Source: DATMNR01 sp963702765 (GTDB lineage: Bacteria > Chloroflexota > Ktedonobacteria > Ktedonobacterales > Ktedonobacteraceae). From it: a stretch of 64,000 bases of DNA. Made by a program: the position numbers and the translations under genes. Under the pieces are notes generated by a model. The model did not search any database. It worked only from the letters and a program-made list of their open reading frames with translations, and was not told the origin of the DNA. Positions 18,947 through 28,088 of this stretch are shown piece after piece (position 1 is the first letter of the stretch; each line of letters begins with the position of its first letter). The DNA lies in assembly GCA_963702765.1 (NCBI GenBank), contig CAVPEB010000033.1, forward strand, positions 62,001-126,000. Direction: 5' to 3'.

Positions 18947-19321
18947 CGCTCGATACCTTATCACACATCTCAACGAAACGAGTAGCGCTTCCATTTGGAA
19001 TTGAACTGCTTTGACAGGGCAGAATCTACAGGATCATCTCAACCATTGCTCAGTGACGACGAGGCTTATTTGATTCATGAATGAATAGATAGAGGGTTTG
19101 ATATTCGGATTGCTATTCCCCCTGGATGAGTATTATATTCCAAGTTTGACTACTCGAACAAACAATTAATAGCAATAGAGTGAAATTTCCGAGGGGAATA
19201 TCATATCCTTGGAATAGAGAAGAGGAGATACATCAAAGATGAATGGTAAAGATATACGTTTTTGGAGGGAATAGCGCTCTAAATGAGCGCTATTTTACTA
19301 ATGAGTTTTTCTACACTGAGC
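18947..19321. other. Gene-free stretch upstream of the SulP gene
   Basis: About 375 bases, AT-rich in the middle. It should contain the sulP promoter. An inverted pair GCGCT...AGCGC with TAAATGA between (about 19273-19290) resembles a small terminator for the 19322-19723 gene. No coding sequence is supported. Confidence 0.5.
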
Positions 19322-19723
19322 CTATGCTACAGCCTTCGCCTTTGCCTTCATATACGCATGTGTCTGCGAAACGAGTACCAGAATAATGACGCCGACACCA
19401 GCAATAACAAATGGCAGCCACACATTCAAGCCTTGATTCGCAAAGCCAAACAGAAATGGTGCAGCAACGAGAAACACAGCAGCAACAAAATCCAGTATAA
19501 GATGCACTGGCATTGGGATAAACTTCAATCCAGGTATACCACGCTCATAATCGGTCAAAAGACTGTAGGCGATAAGCCCGACGCCTAATACGATAGGCAG
19601 GATAACAGCAATGCCACCCATACTATAAAATCCAAAGATGAATGGGCATGCAATTAAGGCAATACCTCCGATATAATCAAAGATGCCGTGTACACTTGAC
19701 GGGACAAAACGAATACTGTTCAT
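19322..19723 (-). CDS. SPW-repeat-like four-helix membrane protein
   Basis: A 133-residue integral membrane protein built from two related halves: each begins with a proline-rich, histidine-containing segment followed by a hairpin of hydrophobic helices (VPSSVHGIFDYIGGIALIACPF and MPVHLILDFVAAVFLVAAPF). This arrangement resembles proteins with SPW repeats. AGGAG lies eight bases before the ATG at 19723; the frame is open for eight more codons upstream. It has no known enzymatic role. It is followed downstream on the same strand by a small hairpin, and the flanking genes give no functional clue. Confidence 0.75.
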   Translation of the reverse strand: MNSIRFVPSSVHGIFDYIGGIALIACPFIFGFYSMGGIAVILPIVLGVGLIAYSLLTDYERGIPGLKFIPMPVHLILDFVAAVFLVAAPFLFGFANQGLNVWLPFVIAGVGVIILVLVSQTHAYMKAKAKAVA

Positions 19724-19948
19724 GATAACTTCTCCTTCTTGAGACAACTGAACAAATCAACAAACATGACATAACAATTGGCTCTGATTCTCTTCTAATG
19801 CTGCGAGAAAGCTTCTAGCAGTCTTTCTATTTGTATTTACGGGAAATAATGGGAGATGGATTACTTGCATGTTTCAAGCTAACAGATCAAGCTTAAATGA
19901 AGGAGTTTTCTCGGTGTGTGCCGGGAAAGAAGCACCTGGAACAAATCC

Positions 19949-19980
19949 AAAAATAAACAACCCGCCATTAAAGGCGGGTT
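19949..19980 (-). terminator. Terminator of tRNA-Arg
   Basis: Minus strand: AACCCGCC, loop TTTAAT, GGCGGGTT, then GTTTATTTTT. The perfect 8-bp GC-rich stem begins 8 bases after the tRNA 3' end and is followed by a T-rich tail, a normal intrinsic terminator for the single tRNA gene. Confidence 0.9.
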
Positions 19981-19987
19981 CATGGAG

Positions 19988-20060
19988 CGCACCCGGCAGG
20001 ACTTGAACCCGCAACCCCTTGATCCGAAGTCAAGTGCTCTATCCATTGAGCTACGGGTGC
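19988..20060 (-). tRNA. tRNA-Arg (anticodon TCG)
   Basis: The minus-strand 73-nt sequence folds into a complete cloverleaf: acceptor GCACCCG/CGGGTGC with discriminator G, D arm GCTCAATGGATAGAGC, anticodon arm CTTGA-CTTCGGA-TCAAG with anticodon TCG (reads CGA), a 5-base variable loop and T arm GCGGG-TTCAAGT-CCTGC. CCA is not encoded. A terminator follows. Confidence 0.96.
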
Positions 20061-20112
20061 ATCACCAGTAATATACCACAATTGTCAATGATACTGGCAT
20101 TATACTCGTCCT

Positions 20113-20295
20113 TTATTTCGGATTACGAGCTAGACCTGCGTAGTACCCTGCTACAAATAGAAAAATACCCATCAATACAAGTGGCAGTATCAAAAAAATA
20201 TGGACGATTGATTGATAAGCAGCAAGTGGTGCAGTGGTAGCAGCGCAGACTGCAGCCAGTGCAGTAAAGAGCGCTACTTTGCGTTTATTATCCAT
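20113..20295 (-). CDS. Small membrane protein, function unknown
   Basis: A 60-residue protein with a short charged N-terminus (MDNKRKVALF) and two hydrophobic stretches separated by AAYQS, ending in a basic tail (ARNPK). I could not assign it to a family. The ATG at 20295 is chosen because the hydrophobic, protein-like part starts there; no clear ribosome binding site precedes it, and the frame continues upstream to 20367 through the hairpin at 20351-20384, which is unlikely to be coding. It lies between tRNA-Arg and an MFS gene on the same strand. Confidence 0.45.
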   Translation of the reverse strand: MDNKRKVALFTALAAVCAATTAPLAAYQSIVHIFLILPLVLMGIFLFVAGYYAGLARNPK

Positions 20296-20350
20296 ATATT
20301 GAATATAACATATAGAAATAATGTGTACAGGATACTTCTCGGGACTCAAC

Positions 20351-20384
20351 ACACAACACCTCGGCAAATGTCGGGGTGTTGTGT
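20351..20384. terminator. Strong hairpin downstream of the MFS gene
   Basis: ACACAACACC (20351-20360) pairs with GGTGTTGTGT (20375-20384) and the stem continues inward for about five more pairs, two of them G-U. A short T-rich stretch follows on the plus strand. It lies about 50 bases beyond the stop of the minus-strand MFS gene and probably ends that transcript. Confidence 0.6.
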
Positions 20385-20436
20385 TTGTTGGAGGTAATGA
20401 TCACAAAGCGTAATAAGTGCTTTTCTCACACTTCCA

Positions 20437-21724
20437 CTAATCCTCTATCAGCTCCTCAATCGGCTTCGCATTTCGCAAACCTTTATTGAGCGTTGCAGCA
20501 ATACTCAGAATGAATTGCGGCACGAACAGCACCAGCACTGTCGTTACTGGTCCGAACGCCTGCAACAAAATTCCCGTCACTGCCAGGCCAATTGGCTCGC
20601 TCCCAAAAGCTATCAGGCGAAACACACTATTGACACGCCCTTGTAAGTGATCCGGTATCAGCGCCAGGCGATAACCAAACTGCACTGACAGGTAAATCGG
20701 CACAATAATGAACGTCACAGCTGTAACTATCCCCAGGATCAACGGGTTAGGTGCAACTGCAAAAAGCAGCCATGTCAATGCCCAGATCCACGTTGAAGCA
20801 ATCATGATCTGCCCAAAGCTAAAGTGTTTCTGTAGCGGCGTCACCAAGAAACGCGCCAAGTATGCTTCCGATTCCTCCACAGGCCAGGATTACACCAATC
20901 GTAAAAGATGATGCATGCTGGCTCTGTGCGATCACAATCAGAATCAGGCTATAGCCTACAACCGGCGCAACCATCCCACCTGTCAATAATGCTAAGAAGC
21001 GGATCAAGGGCTTCTTCCAGAGCCAGCTAAGGCCTTCTTTGATATCAGCCCACAAATGTAATGGCGCGGGGTCGCGATCTTCCTGAAACTTCGCCTTGAT
21101 GAAGAACAACGATACTACAGAGGCCCCATAAGAAATCGCATCAGCCAAAAATGGAACCGCTCTTCCAATACCGTACAGTATTCCTCCGATCGATGGCCCA
21201 ATCAATCCCGACACGGAGTCGATAACCATGCCCTGCGCTGCTGCCGTCGGCAGTTGTTCTTTTGAAACCACTTGTGGCAGACAGGCCGTCTCGGCAAGGC
21301 CAAAGAAGGTAAACAAGGTGCCCTCCACCAACGAGACAACATAGAGTTGTGCAATTGTCAGCCTGCCGAGTACAAGCGCTATAGGAATGCTTCCCAATGC
21401 GATGGCACGTCCAATATCGCAAAGAATCATGACACGTTTACGATTCCAGCGATCAACCAGCGCGCCTGCTGGCAGGATAAGAAGAGCGTAAGGTAGTCCA
21501 CGCATCGCCCCTATCAGGCCTGCCTGTGCTGGAGAATGCGTGAGTGCAAGGACAAAAAGCGGAAAAGCCAGCATCGATACACGAGACCCGACAGACGAAA
21601 TCATCTGCCCGCTCCAGAGCAGGATATAGTCACGATTGCGCCATAAAGGAACAGAACGCATGGAAGCTTCTGCCTGTTCCGCGCCTTTGACCTCTTCGAT
21701 TGATGTTACTTGCACCTGAGACAT
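20437..21724 (-). pseudogene. MFS transporter (EntS/MFS_3-like), one frameshift
   Basis: Major facilitator drug/metabolite exporter. The N-terminal part shows RDYILLWSGQMISSVGSRVSML, the loop 2-3 signature GALVDRWNRKRVM, and PSIGGILYGIGRAVPFLADAI. The central loop PLHLWADIKEGLSWLWKKPLIR is typical of the enterobactin-exporter-like MFS_3 branch. The frame breaks near 20846 (an AA pair on plus): before it the protein reads GSILGAFL, after skipping one base VTPLQKHFSFGQIM and the remaining C-terminal helices. The restored length is about 428 residues. The ATG at 21724 has AAGGAG eight bases upstream. A single-base sequence error is the likeliest reason for the break. Confidence 0.85.
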
Positions 21725-22324
21725 TGTAATTACTCCTTGTTTTTTATTTTTATACATGATTTTAGAGTGATATGAAAAAAAGAATGAGTTTATATTTCCT
21801 TGCATTCAGATGAGTGCGTAGCACTCTACGTCTCACCTGACCCGTATGGTAGCTGCGCAGCAGCGTTGGTGAGACGGATAAGTGCCAGCGACAGCAGCGT
21901 TTCTGAATGAATATGGGTATTTACTGGCAAACATGCTCCCATGATTATAAGCAACAACCATGCAGTGCAACACAGACAAGCAAAGAGGCTGATCGATTAG
22001 CAATCAGGGGAGTGATGCCCGGCGCTACACGCCGAGGGTAACATTGCGAAGAAGGAAAAGGAAGAAGCTACTTACATGCTTTGAAAGTTTTACCAGAATC
22101 AATTTCTTATCTCTTGAAGATGCAAAAGATAAGCCGATGCAGAAGGTAGCGCCAATTCCTGCCGCGTAAGCCCGGCGTGAATGCCTACGCGGCTGAGTGG
22201 CTCATTTGAATATTCATTATAATGACAGCCCACTCAGACAATCCGTTCGGTACAGAGTGGTAGGGTGATTGAATTCTCATGTATAAATGCTAACATTACG
22301 TCTTGCGATTTGTCAAGCAGACCT
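21725..22324. other. Gene-free stretch with inverted repeats
   Basis: About 600 bases without a supported gene. CGTCTCACC near 21830 has its complement GGTGAGACG near 21879, and GCGTAG/GGCG/CGCC-rich palindromes occur at 22018-22035 and 22165-22195 (CCGCGTAAGCC...GCCTACGCGG). It contains the MFS promoter region at its left edge. The palindromes look like decayed dispersed repeats. Confidence 0.5.
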
Positions 22325-23113
22325 TTACACCAGCTCCCCTCGCAAAACTGTAACAGCTTGTCCGCCCAAAATCACACGATCTCCCTCGTAGCGAACCTTC
22401 ACTACTCCTCCACGTGCAGAAGCCTGGTAACCAACAAGCTCGTCCTTACCCAGTCGTTTACTCCAGAATGGACTCAAACAACAATGAGCTGAACCTGTCA
22501 CCGGATCCTCGTAGACGCCTGCATTTGGCGCGAAGAAACGTGACACAAAATCATACTCATCAGAATCTGCAAGACTGGTCACAATAACGCCTCTTGCATT
22601 CACCGACATCAATAAGCCAAAGTCCGGTTTGATACGACGAACGACATCTTCAGATTCGACCTCCACAAGGTAATCAAACTGGTTTTTCCCGACATACTTC
22701 ACCGCAACACCGAGTGCTTCAATAAGCCCGGCAGGAGCTTTAGCCACTTCTTCGAGCTTTGCAGGAAAATTCATTTCGATCCATGCGCCCTTTTGATCTG
22801 CCATTAAAGGTCCACTCAGGGTGTGAAAGATCGCCCGTTCATCTGATTCCAGAAATCCGATTTCCCATAAAATGTGCGCGCTGGCAAGAGTAGCATGCCC
22901 ACAAAGCGCAACCTCGACAGTAGGGGTAAACCAGCGCAGATCGAAACCCTCAGCCTGTTTATGTAAGAACGCTGTCTCGGAGAGGTTCATCTCTCGCGCC
23001 ACGTTTTGCATCCAGCCCTCATCCTGTAACTCATCTAAAATACACACCGCGGCAGGATTGCCAGAAAACGGTTTGTCCGTAAACGAATCTACTTGATAAA
23101 TCGTCAATCCCAT
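22325..23113 (-). CDS. PhzF family isomerase-like protein
   Basis: Member of the PhzF/diaminopimelate-epimerase-fold family, 262 residues in two mirrored domains. The signature start is IYQVDSFTDKPFSGNPAAV, the catalytic-glutamate region is NLSETAFL, and GHATLASAHIL and the second-half EDPVTGSAHCCLSPFW are present. Despite the name, most such proteins are not phenazine enzymes; no other phz gene is nearby, so the substrate is unknown. The ATG at 23113 is preceded by GAAGG. It appears monocistronic. Confidence 0.93.
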   Translation of the reverse strand: MGLTIYQVDSFTDKPFSGNPAAVCILDELQDEGWMQNVAREMNLSETAFLHKQAEGFDLRWFTPTVEVALCGHATLASAHILWEIGFLESDERAIFHTLSGPLMADQKGAWIEMNFPAKLEEVAKAPAGLIEALGVAVKYVGKNQFDYLVEVESEDVVRRIKPDFGLLMSVNARGVIVTSLADSDEYDFVSRFFAPNAGVYEDPVTGSAHCCLSPFWSKRLGKDELVGYQASARGGVVKVRYEGDRVILGGQAVTVLRGELV

Positions 23114-23300
23114 GGATAACCTTCTTTCATAATCTGAACATGAAGCTACTGAGTAGCGCGCTGGACGCCGTTCTGGTCCTGCAATAGAGCATAAGATATG
23201 CAGAAAATATCAGTAAAGAGCCAATTGGGAATATCTTAAGTTGAGGCAATCAGCCATGTGAAATTTTCAATGAGAGGTTTTTTTGGGAGGAAAGAGAAAT

Positions 23301-24179
23301 TCACCGCCTGGGATCATGATCCTTATAACGTTCCAGTGCAAGATCTCTCTGTTGTACTGCATAGCAATACACACATCCATGGGGACAGGTATCATACTCC
23401 CCAATATCTTTTGAGGCAAAACAACCACACTCTTTACGATTACCTCTTAACTCGACTTTATCCACAATTGTCTTACCGGAAATCTTCTCAAGACGTTCCG
23501 CATCCACACACCTTGCCTCAGCAGTTAATCCCAGAGTGTGAAAAGCTTTCTGCGAGCAAATTTTTAAAAACATACCATGAGATCTGCTTATTTCAGCCAG
23601 CTCGCTCATTAACTGGCGTATCAAGCCTGCTGACATATTCTCATGATCGCTCCAGGTAAAACCATATTCGCGTGCAGCCCAATCCATATTCCTTCGAGTC
23701 TTCTTATAAATCTGAGCAAAAGAGACGACTACCTCATTTGTAGTACCATTGAGCGATCGAGCCAGTTTCTCAAAATTATGCAGATGCCAATCCGAGGGAG
23801 TTAAAGAAGAGATCACAATAGGATCATAGCGCCAAACGGCTACATCAGGCCCATACATGCTGGCTACTGTCTTCATATGATCAATAGTATGCGAGTAGTC
23901 AATTACTCGATATTCCAGGTCACGGGGATAACCTGTGATGGTATGCTGAACAATGAAGGGATATCCCATGCTCTTAACTTCTACAAGATGTTTGAGAAAT
24001 GGCCCGATATTCTTGGTCCAGAACACAAAACCATCCACGCTTTCGGGAGTCAAATTAACCGTATAGATTTGCTGGCTATAAGGATTGACCATCTTGCAAT
24101 AGCCCGCTCTCAAACGGTTCATTAACCATTCGCCGTAGAAAGTCGGTATATCTGTTTTATAGCTAGCTGAGATAATCAT
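23301..24179 (-). CDS. DUF1848 family protein with Fe-S-type cysteine cluster
   Basis: A 292-residue protein of the DUF1848 family. It starts IISASYKTDIPTFYGEWLMNRL and contains VFWTKNIGPFLKHL, TGYPRDLE and WRYDPIV, all characteristic. The C-terminal part has a cysteine cluster, CGCFASKDIGEYDTCPHGCVYCYA, with a CxxxCxxC element reminiscent of radical SAM cluster binding. The biochemical function of the family is not established to my knowledge. The ribosome binding site is weak. It is divergent from the LOG gene at 24375. Confidence 0.88.
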   Translation of the reverse strand: MIISASYKTDIPTFYGEWLMNRLRAGYCKMVNPYSQQIYTVNLTPESVDGFVFWTKNIGPFLKHLVEVKSMGYPFIVQHTITGYPRDLEYRVIDYSHTIDHMKTVASMYGPDVAVWRYDPIVISSLTPSDWHLHNFEKLARSLNGTTNEVVVSFAQIYKKTRRNMDWAAREYGFTWSDHENMSAGLIRQLMSELAEISRSHGMFLKICSQKAFHTLGLTAEARCVDAERLEKISGKTIVDKVELRGNRKECGCFASKDIGEYDTCPHGCVYCYAVQQRDLALERYKDHDPRR

Positions 24180-24374
24180 AGCTCTAACTTTTCTTACCCT
24201 ATTTCGCGTTTTCCGCGTTTCCTATATCCGCTATGCGTATCGTATCGAAGAAGCAAAATATTTCACGAAAATGTTCTTTCTCGAACAGAAACATCATACC
24301 ACTATACTGAGTGGCGAAATACGCTATACTTAAGGACAATTTCAAATAGGCCAATTCGAAGAAAGGAAATCTAA

Positions 24375-24962
24375 ATGCATCGTATCTGCGTATTTGCTGG
24401 TTCTAACACTGGCAGGCGACCTGAATACCAACAGGCAGCACGTTCACTTGCTCAAGCAATGGTTGCGCGAGGCATTGGATTGGTTTATGGAGGGGCAAGT
24501 GTAGGATTAATGGGTGTGATAGCTGATACGGTACTGGCAGGCGGAGGAGAGGTTCTGGGTGTTATCCCGCGTGGCTTATTTCGTCAGGAAGTGCCGCATA
24601 ATGGCCTGACACAATTACACGAAGTTGCTAGCATGCATGAGCGCAAGGCCTTAATGGCCGATCTTTCAGATGGTTTCATAGCGCTCCCCGGTGGTTTTGG
24701 CACATTCGATGAACTCTTTGAAATCGTCACATGGTCACAACTTGGACTGCATAATAAACCTGTTGGGTTACTCAATGTTGCTGGCTATTTTGACCCACTT
24801 TTTGCCCTTGTGGCTCATGCTTCTGCAGAAGGTTTTATTCCTCCTTCACATCAGTCTCTTTTGATGCATGAGGATAATCCGATGAACTTGCTAGATCGCT
24901 TTGCAACCTATACGCCACAAGCAAAGGTATCTAAATTGACTGAGATTCCACCAGAACGTTAA
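24375..24962 (+). CDS. LOG family protein (nucleoside 5'-monophosphate phosphoribohydrolase type)
   Basis: A 195-residue Rossmann-like protein of the LOG/TIGR00730 family (often mis-named lysine decarboxylase). It begins RICVFAGSNTGRRPEY, and has VYGGASVGLMG and the diagnostic PGGFGTFDELFE with MHERKALM. Family members release the base from AMP or cytokinin nucleotides. A good GAAAGGAA site precedes the ATG by 8 bases. It is a single gene flanked by the divergent DUF1848 gene and the downstream response regulator, with no evident operon. Confidence 0.94.
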   Translation: MHRICVFAGSNTGRRPEYQQAARSLAQAMVARGIGLVYGGASVGLMGVIADTVLAGGGEVLGVIPRGLFRQEVPHNGLTQLHEVASMHERKALMADLSDGFIALPGGFGTFDELFEIVTWSQLGLHNKPVGLLNVAGYFDPLFALVAHASAEGFIPPSHQSLLMHEDNPMNLLDRFATYTPQAKVSKLTEIPPER

Positions 24963-25094
24963 AAATAGACGAAATTTTACAATTTTTGTCACTAAACACT
25001 GCTAAAGTCCGTTACACTAGATTATAATACTCTTAATGTTTCATAATTCACTTTGTGCTTAAAATACTGGCCTTTTCATCAGAAAGGAGTGAGA

Positions 25095-25529
25095 ATGTCC
25101 CGGGTCATTCCACCTGCCGCCCAAACTTTGCGTAGTTCTTCCATTCTAATCGTTGAGGATGATGAAAATGTTGGAGAGTTTCTCCAGCAGGCAATTGATG
25201 AATATACTCCTTATCAATCAACTGTTGTATACGACGGGTTTGATGCGCTTGAAACAGCCGTGAAAATGGAACCTTGTCTGTTGCTCCTTGACTATAAACT
25301 ACCTGGATTAAACGGGCTAGAAATCTACGATCATCTGCAAAGTATGGAGGAAACACGCGGAGTTCCAGCAATTATGATGAGCGCTTCTCTCCCCGTTGAA
25401 GAACTCCAACAACGGGGCATTTATCAACTGCGGAAACCTATGGACATTGGTAATGTTATACGCATGATAACTCATGCGATGGCGACGTATGAAGAGCGCA
25501 AATTGAGCGAAAACCAGTCACCGATTTGA
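25095..25529 (+). CDS. Single-domain response regulator (CheY-like receiver)
   Basis: A 144-residue protein consisting of a receiver domain with no output domain. The acidic pair is D22-D23 (ILIVEDDENV), the phospho-acceptor is D66 (LLLLDYKLPGLNG), the conserved Ser/Thr-region is MMSAS, and the conserved lysine lies in LRKPMDIG. AAAGGAG lies five bases before the ATG at 25095. No histidine kinase is adjacent, so its partner must be elsewhere. Confidence 0.93.
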   Translation: MSRVIPPAAQTLRSSSILIVEDDENVGEFLQQAIDEYTPYQSTVVYDGFDALETAVKMEPCLLLLDYKLPGLNGLEIYDHLQSMEETRGVPAIMMSASLPVEELQQRGIYQLRKPMDIGNVIRMITHAMATYEERKLSENQSPI

Positions 25530-25757
25530 ACAACACTTTTCACTACCGCTACCCGAGCGAATCTGATACAATACAACATAGACGTTGATCTATTCATTAC
25601 TTCCTTACATTCAGTCGACACGAAGCGTATCTGCTTTTCTTTCTGCCTGAATTCGAGGCGTTAACTGTCAAGCAGCATTGGCAGAATAGGCAAGCACAAC
25701 GATAGTAGTATCTCTGAATGTTTTTGGGAACCATGAGTTCAAAGGAGGGATCATACC

Positions 25758-25886
25758 TTGGCAAACAAAGAACAGAAAAAAGTTCAGAAAGCACCCCCAA
25801 AGTCAAACAAACAGAAAAAAGAGATGCAAAAGGAGAAAAAAGCCGCTAAATCATCAGGCGGTGGCATCGATTTGAAGAAAGAATAA
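25758..25886 (+). CDS. Lysine-rich 42-residue small protein
   Basis: A short reading frame starting with TTG at 25758, preceded by a strong AAAGGAGGG site (25741-25749), and ending at TAA 25884-25886. The product is dominated by Lys and Gln (ANKEQKKVQKAPPKSN at the start, EKKAAKSSGGGIDLKKE at the end) with no hydrophobic core, so it is probably disordered and strongly basic. A perfect intrinsic terminator follows 20 bases later, supporting a real transcript. I do not recognise a family with certainty; nucleic-acid binding would be a guess. Confidence 0.7.
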   Translation: MANKEQKKVQKAPPKSNKQKKEMQKEKKAAKSSGGGIDLKKE

Positions 25887-25905
25887 AGTATCATTTGGGA
25901 CATCT

Positions 25906-25940
25906 CTGTGGCAGAGGTTATATCTCTGCCACAGTTTTTT
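25906..25940 (+). terminator. Intrinsic terminator after the lysine-rich small gene
   Basis: CTGTGGCAGAG (25906-25916) and CTCTGCCACAG (25924-25934) form a perfect 11-bp stem followed by six T. It closes the small-protein transcript before the ftsZ region. Confidence 0.92.
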
Positions 25941-26068
25941 CTGCACTTGACACCATTGGTACAATGCGCTTAGGATGCCGTCTTATATTCCTCTTATTAT
26001 GAATTGACAGTAATGTAATCATTGTTGTAACTCGATGTAAAACAAAATGAGAGTAGAAAGGGGGTCGT

Positions 26069-27646
26069 GTGCAGTCGAATTCTCATGAAGATGCGAACAA
26101 ACGCGAGCAAACCCCACAATCTGTTTCAGGAATGTCACATCAATCTGATTTCGAAATGGATCAAGGTCAAGTAGATCAGTGGGCCGTTTTTCAGCACGAG
26201 GCAGAAGAAGAACGGATCAATAGCCATAAAGAGCCTGTGCAGCCAGATCGGAATCAGCGAGATACTGAAGATGATGATAGAGACAGAACCTCTACTTCTC
26301 AACCTTACGATCAATCCCAGTATAGCGAAGAACAAACATCCAATCACGTAGATATTGTGGTCGCTGGTATTGGCGGCGCAGGAATGAACGCTGTTAACCG
26401 CATGATTAACACTCGAGTGAGGGGTGTCCGCTTTGTTGCATTGAACACCGACATCCAGGTTCTCTCACGTTCAGAAGCATCAGACCGTATCTGCCTGGGT
26501 CAACAATACACAAAAGGCCTGGGTGCGGGCGGAAATGCAGCAGCAGGTGCACGGGCAGCGATTGAAAGCACCAATGAGATTCGCAATATATTGGGAGATG
26601 CTGATCTGGTTTTCATCGCAGCAGGTATGGGCGGTGGCACAGGAACTGGTGGCGCGCCCGTTGTCGCCTCGATTGCTAAAAAGCTTGGCATGCTCACCAT
26701 CGGCATTGTCACACTTCCATTCACGTTCGAAGGCTCAAGGCGCAGGCGTACAGCAGAAGAGGGCATCAAGGCCATGAGTGCTGAAATCGATGCGCTGATT
26801 ACCGTCCCCAACGATCGCTTGTTATCCCTCACAGGACGCGACCGTAGTCTGACAGAAGCCTTTAAGCTTGCCGATGATGTCTTGAAGCAAGGCGTACAGG
26901 GTATCGCAGAGGTTATCAATGTACCAGGATTAATTAATGTCGACTTTGCCGATGTGCGGAGTGTTTTACGTGAAGCAGGCACAGCATTGATGAGCATTGG
27001 GCAGGGTCAGGGCCGTAATCGTGCACAACAGGCAGCTGAAGAAGCTATCGCTGGTGGTTTCCTCAATATGCCTATTCGTGGCGCTCAACGTGTTCTCTTC
27101 AACATTAGCGGCGGAGAGGATATGACACTGTATGAAGTCAACGAGGTAGCCGAATATATTGGCACAGCGATTGATTCTACAGCTGATATCACCTTTGGTG
27201 CTGTCATTGATCCTGCGCTTGATGACACCATACGCGTCACATTGATTGCAGCAGGAATGCAGGATTCACCGACCGGGCGTATACCAGTCATCCACTTCGA
27301 GCATTCTAGCGTCACATCGTCTGCGCCACAGCCTCCGACCTCGTATGGAAAACCAGTCTCACCTACTCGCAATAACGATAATTTCGAACAGCCATTGGCA
27401 AAGGCCCAATCTACAGCAGCGCAACCCATGCCAGCAGAAAATACTGAAGCCAGTTCTATTCTACTGCCTGCACGCATGTCTACAACACTTGCACGCCCGC
27501 AACGCAGTCTTGATGATCTGAGAGGGTTACGTAGTATGGGTCATCGGCACGACGCGTCACCTATACCTCAAAATGGCCTTGATGAAGAGAATGCATCCGG
27601 CGTCGAAGATATTGATGTGCCGCCATTTATGAAAAAATATACGTAA
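26069..27646 (+). CDS. ftsZ: Cell division protein FtsZ with long N-terminal extension
   Basis: Bacterial tubulin that forms the division ring. The GTPase core starts near residue 93 (VDIVVAGIGGAGMNAVNRM) and contains the tubulin signature GGGTGTGGAPV near residue 190, followed by TLPFTFEGSRRR and TVPNDRLL. After the core there is a variable linker of about 120 residues, then a C-terminal peptide DIDVPPFMKK, resembling the conserved FtsA/ZipA-binding tail. The roughly 90-residue N-terminus is hydrophilic and rich in Q, D, E and S, with no counterpart in typical FtsZ. The GTG start follows AAAGGGGG closely. It is not next to ftsA, ftsQ or mur genes. Confidence 0.95.
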   Translation: MQSNSHEDANKREQTPQSVSGMSHQSDFEMDQGQVDQWAVFQHEAEEERINSHKEPVQPDRNQRDTEDDDRDRTSTSQPYDQSQYSEEQTSNHVDIVVAGIGGAGMNAVNRMINTRVRGVRFVALNTDIQVLSRSEASDRICLGQQYTKGLGAGGNAAAGARAAIESTNEIRNILGDADLVFIAAGMGGGTGTGGAPVVASIAKKLGMLTIGIVTLPFTFEGSRRRRTAEEGIKAMSAEIDALITVPNDRLLSLTGRDRSLTEAFKLADDVLKQGVQGIAEVINVPGLINVDFADVRSVLREAGTALMSIGQGQGRNRAQQAAEEAIAGGFLNMPIRGAQRVLFNISGGEDMTLYEVNEVAEYIGTAIDSTADITFGAVIDPALDDTIRVTLIAAGMQDSPTGRIPVIHFEHSSVTSSAPQPPTSYGKPVSPTRNNDNFEQPLAKAQSTAAQPMPAENTEASSILLPARMSTTLARPQRSLDDLRGLRSMGHRHDASPIPQNGLDEENASGVEDIDVPPFMKKYT

Positions 27647-27713
27647 GGGAACAAGAAAGCGCAAGAAATCCTCTATGACACATGCTAAATGGGATATTTT
27701 GCGCTTTCCTATG

Positions 27714-27986
27714 TTATTCTTTAGATGAGGCAGTGGCTCGCCCTCGCTCACCACCTTTTTTACCGATTTTGGAATAGAATTCAGAGCCTTGCTGGCGTTT
27801 CGTAGACTCGCCGCCTTTCTTGCCAATCTCAGCATAAAACTTGGGTCCCCGCTTTTCCTTTACGGATTCACCGCCTTTTTTACCGATTTTGGAATAAAAT
27901 TCAGGCCCATATTTTTCTCTTACTGCTTGACCGCCATGTTTAGCCTTTTGCGATCCTGGTTGTGGCCCACGTTTGTTGTTCGCCAT
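27714..27986 (-). CDS. KGG-repeat stress protein (GsiB-like hydrophilin)
   Basis: A 90-residue hydrophilic protein with about four tandem copies of a 20-residue motif ending IGKKGGE (EFYSKIGKKGGESVKEKRGP type), the KGG repeat of GsiB-like and plant LEA/Em-type stress proteins. Such proteins are usually induced by desiccation, acid or general stress. The ATG at 27986 starts MANNKRGPQPGSQ; a purine-rich GAAGGGCGGG precedes it. The repeats are visible at DNA level (ACCGCCTTTTTTACCGATTT occurs twice). It is convergent with ftsZ. Confidence 0.88.
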   Translation of the reverse strand: MANNKRGPQPGSQKAKHGGQAVREKYGPEFYSKIGKKGGESVKEKRGPKFYAEIGKKGGESTKRQQGSEFYSKIGKKGGERGRATASSKE

Positions 27987-28088
27987 CGAGTATCCCGCCC
28001 TTCTGAAACTCGTACATCCACTTTTGCCCAACATACAAAACATTGAGACATTCAATAAGCTGAATATCTCGTTGCTTACCTACTGTGA

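Noticed and set aside
27714..27986. Regular DNA repeats resembling a CRISPR array
   Set aside because: The repeats are in frame and encode KGG motifs of a stress protein; spacers are coding and conserved.
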